Assembly: GCA_003476445.1 (NCBI GenBank)
Contig: DMUF01000011.1
Location: 679-9,042 of the forward strand
Source: Gammaproteobacteria bacterium
GTDB lineage: Bacteria; Pseudomonadota; Gammaproteobacteria; Pseudomonadales; Azotimanducaceae
Direction of reading: 5' to 3'
DNA length: 8,364 nt
Made by a program: the position numbers and the translations under genes
Part shown: positions 7,244-8,364 of the stretch, in pieces
Numbering within the stretch: the stretch's first letter is position 1
How the letters are laid out: each line of letters opens with the position of its first letter
The notes under the pieces: generated by a model
The model's database searches: none
What the model was told of the DNA's origin: nothing
The model's input: only the letters and a program-made list of their open reading frames with translations

Positions 7244-7322
7244 GCATTGTTCGCCGCGTTTCCGGGGGTCGCCCCCGTATCCCGGCCGAGCCGCCCTGAA
7301 CCGGAAAGACCGCGCCGAGTAT
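7244..7322. promoter_or_regulatory. Divergent intergenic region between ELM1-like copy 2 and acp-spt
   Basis: Only 79 bp separate the two divergent starts, so both promoters, and any shared operator, must lie here or reach into the genes. I see no good sigma-70 pair. A short perfect hairpin (7263-7277) is the only clear structure. Confidence 0.35.
7263..7277. repeat. Short perfect inverted repeat in the divergent promoter region
   Basis: CGGGGG (7263-7268) and CCCCCG (7272-7277) pair perfectly around a 3-base loop. It lies near the centre-left of the intergenic region, so it could be part of an operator or form in either leader RNA. At this G+C content a 6-bp arm may also occur by chance. 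Confidence 0.3.
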
Positions 7323-7574
7323 ATGACCGAAATCTCCGCCGCCATAGAAACCCTCGAGCGCCTTTTGCGCGATGTCCTCGCTGAGCCTCCCCCCAGCATC
7401 GATCCCGATTGCGACATGATCGACACGTTCGGGTTGTCCTCGGTCGACGTCATGGATCTGGTGAGCCAGGTCGAGGACACCTGGGACATCGCTTTCCCGC
7501 TGAATGATCTGGCCTCGATCCGCACGTTGCGGCAGCTGGCTACCCGCGTTCAGACGCTGGACGGGGCGCAATGA
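7323..7574 (+). CDS. Acyl carrier protein, probably dedicated to serine palmitoyltransferase
   Basis: 83 residues, the usual ACP size, acidic and without membrane segments. The phosphopantetheine attachment site is Ser40 in FGLSSVD (36-42), where common ACPs have a G-x-DSL motif; the downstream helix VMDLVSQVEDTWDI (43-56) fits the recognition helix. In-frame ATGs further upstream (7227, 7242) would add over 25 residues with no ACP similarity and would run into the opposing gene's start, so ATG 7323 is preferred although its ribosome binding site is poor. It overlaps the next gene by 4 bases (ATGA). An ACP directly before spt is known from sphingolipid-producing bacteria such as Sphingomonas and Caulobacter, where it is thought to supply the acyl thioester. 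It could also serve the LpxL-type enzyme, which is inference. Confidence 0.85.
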   Translation: MTEISAAIETLERLLRDVLAEPPPSIDPDCDMIDTFGLSSVDVMDLVSQVEDTWDIAFPLNDLASIRTLRQLATRVQTLDGAQ

Positions 7575-8364
7575 CGCTGCTCGAACGGCGTCTCGATCGC
7601 GGCAACCTGCCTTGGGCAGACGATCCGCTCTCGCCGCTGGGCCAACCGGTGCAGGTCAGCGGCAGCGCCACGCGCGGAACCGTCCGGGGCAAGCCCGTCA
7701 TTCTCGCCGGCACCAACAACTATCTCGGGCTCACCTTTGATCCGCGCTGCATCGACGCTGCGGTGACGGCCACGCGCCGCGATGGCACCGGCACCACCGG
7801 TTCGCGCATGGCAAACGGCACCTACGCCGAGCATCTCGCTCTCGAAGCAGAGCTTGCCGCGTTCTACGGGCTGCCCCACGCGCTCACGTTCACCACCGGC
7901 TATCAGGCCAACCTGGGCATGATCGCAGCGCTCGGCGGCAGCGACGGTATCCTCATGCTCGATGCCGAGTGCCACGCCAGTATTTACGACGGCGCGCGTC
8001 TCGCCGGGTCGGAGCTCTATCGCTTTCGCCATAACGATCCCGCCGACCTCGAAAAGCGCCTGCGCCGGCTCGGTGCGCGGGCTGCCGATACCCTGGTGGT
8101 GCTCGAGGGCATCTACAGCATGCGCGGCGATCAGCCGCCGCTCGCGGAACTGTGCGCGGTCGCGCGCGCGGCCGGCGCGTGCATCCTCGTGGACGAAGCC
8201 CACTCCTTCGGCGTTCTTGGCGCAACCGGACAGGGCGCGGTGCAATCGTTCGACGTGCTGGACCAGGTCGATTTTGTCACGGGCACCTTCAGCAAGAGTC
8301 TGGGCGCCACCGGTGGTTTCTGCGTCAGCAGACACAACCTGCACTACATCGTGCCGCTCACCCG
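7571..8364 (+). CDS. spt: Serine palmitoyltransferase-type PLP enzyme (alpha-oxoamine synthase family), 3' end missing
   Basis: The first 264 codons are present; the gene leaves the window and should be about 400 residues long. The family joins an amino acid to an acyl thioester with loss of CO2; serine palmitoyltransferase makes 3-ketosphinganine from serine and an acyl donor, the first step of sphingolipid synthesis. Seen here: TNNYLGL (48-54), DGTGTTGSR (71-79), the probable PLP-stacking His135 in ECHASIYDG, DEAHSFG (208-214), and the PLP lysine Lys242 in TGTFSKSLGATGGF. The FSKS form of the lysine motif and the upstream ACP favour serine palmitoyltransferase over BioF (AONS), Kbl or HemA, which normally carry a GK pair there. 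The ATG overlaps the ACP stop (ATGA), with a weak GGGG site upstream. The residue that selects serine cannot be judged from this part. The enzyme class is certain, the exact substrate likely. Confidence 0.85.
   Translation, partial: MTLLERRLDRGNLPWADDPLSPLGQPVQVSGSATRGTVRGKPVILAGTNNYLGLTFDPRCIDAAVTATRRDGTGTTGSRMANGTYAEHLALEAELAAFYGLPHALTFTTGYQANLGMIAALGGSDGILMLDAECHASIYDGARLAGSELYRFRHNDPADLEKRLRRLGARAADTLVVLEGIYSMRGDQPPLAELCAVARAAGACILVDEAHSFGVLGATGQGAVQSFDVLDQVDFVTGTFSKSLGATGGFCVSRHNLHYIVPLT

Noticed and set aside
7550..8344. Minus-strand open frame of 264 codons opposite the spt-type gene
   Set aside because: The plus strand encodes a clear PLP enzyme with DEAH and FSKS motifs; the minus frame has no recognisable features.
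7571..8364. BioF (8-amino-7-oxononanoate synthase) or Kbl as the identity of the last gene
   Set aside because: The lysine motif has FSKS rather than a GK pair, and a small ACP is coupled upstream with no biotin or threonine genes in view. Not fully excluded, because the 3' part is missing.
1..8364. Mobile elements, CRISPR arrays, tRNA or rRNA genes
   Set aside because: I saw no transposase or integrase, no regularly spaced repeats, and no tRNA- or rRNA-like stretch. Composition looks even across the window, giving no sign of a recent insertion.

Overview
The window is GC-rich (about two-thirds G+C by eye) and almost fully coding. The gene families present (an LpxL/HtrB-type acyltransferase, LptF and LptG) make the host a Gram-negative bacterium with an LPS-type outer membrane, most likely a member of the Pseudomonadota. 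The sequence alone does not support a genus. I see no tRNA, rRNA, CRISPR array, insertion sequence or phage gene.

Layout, left to right. (1) Positions 1-66 are an edge fragment with no gene I can identify. (2) A minus-strand gene (67-1209) encodes an ELM1-like (COG3660/DUF1022) protein, probably a GT-B-fold glycosyltransferase relative. (3) Diverging from it across 122 bp is a tight plus-strand operon: LpxL-type acyltransferase (1332-2285), LptF (2282-3361), LptG (3358-4428) and an MsbA/PglK-like ABC exporter (4431-6176). Neighbouring genes overlap by 4 bases or lie 2 bases apart, so translation is probably coupled. (4) A second ELM1-like gene on the minus strand (6125-7243) overlaps the exporter tail to tail by 52 bp. 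(5) Diverging from that gene across 79 bp are a small acyl carrier protein (7323-7574) and, overlapping it by 4 bases, a PLP-dependent serine palmitoyltransferase-type enzyme (7571 to the right edge, incomplete).

How the genes may work together. Serine palmitoyltransferase with its own ACP is the entry point to sphingolipid synthesis in bacteria. The other genes look like the parts of an envelope lipid pathway: acylate it, probably glycosylate it (two ELM1-like proteins), flip it across the inner membrane (ABC exporter) and pull it towards the outer membrane (LptF/LptG). LptFG and MsbA/LpxL genes are normally not neighbours and do not normally sit beside spt. I therefore infer a dedicated system for making and exporting a sphingolipid or another glycolipid, parallel to the lipid A/LPS route. 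The gene identities are well supported; the shared substrate is a hypothesis. Expected partners such as ceramide synthase, ceramide reductase, LptB, LptC and LptA homologues are not in the window and could lie beyond the right edge or elsewhere.
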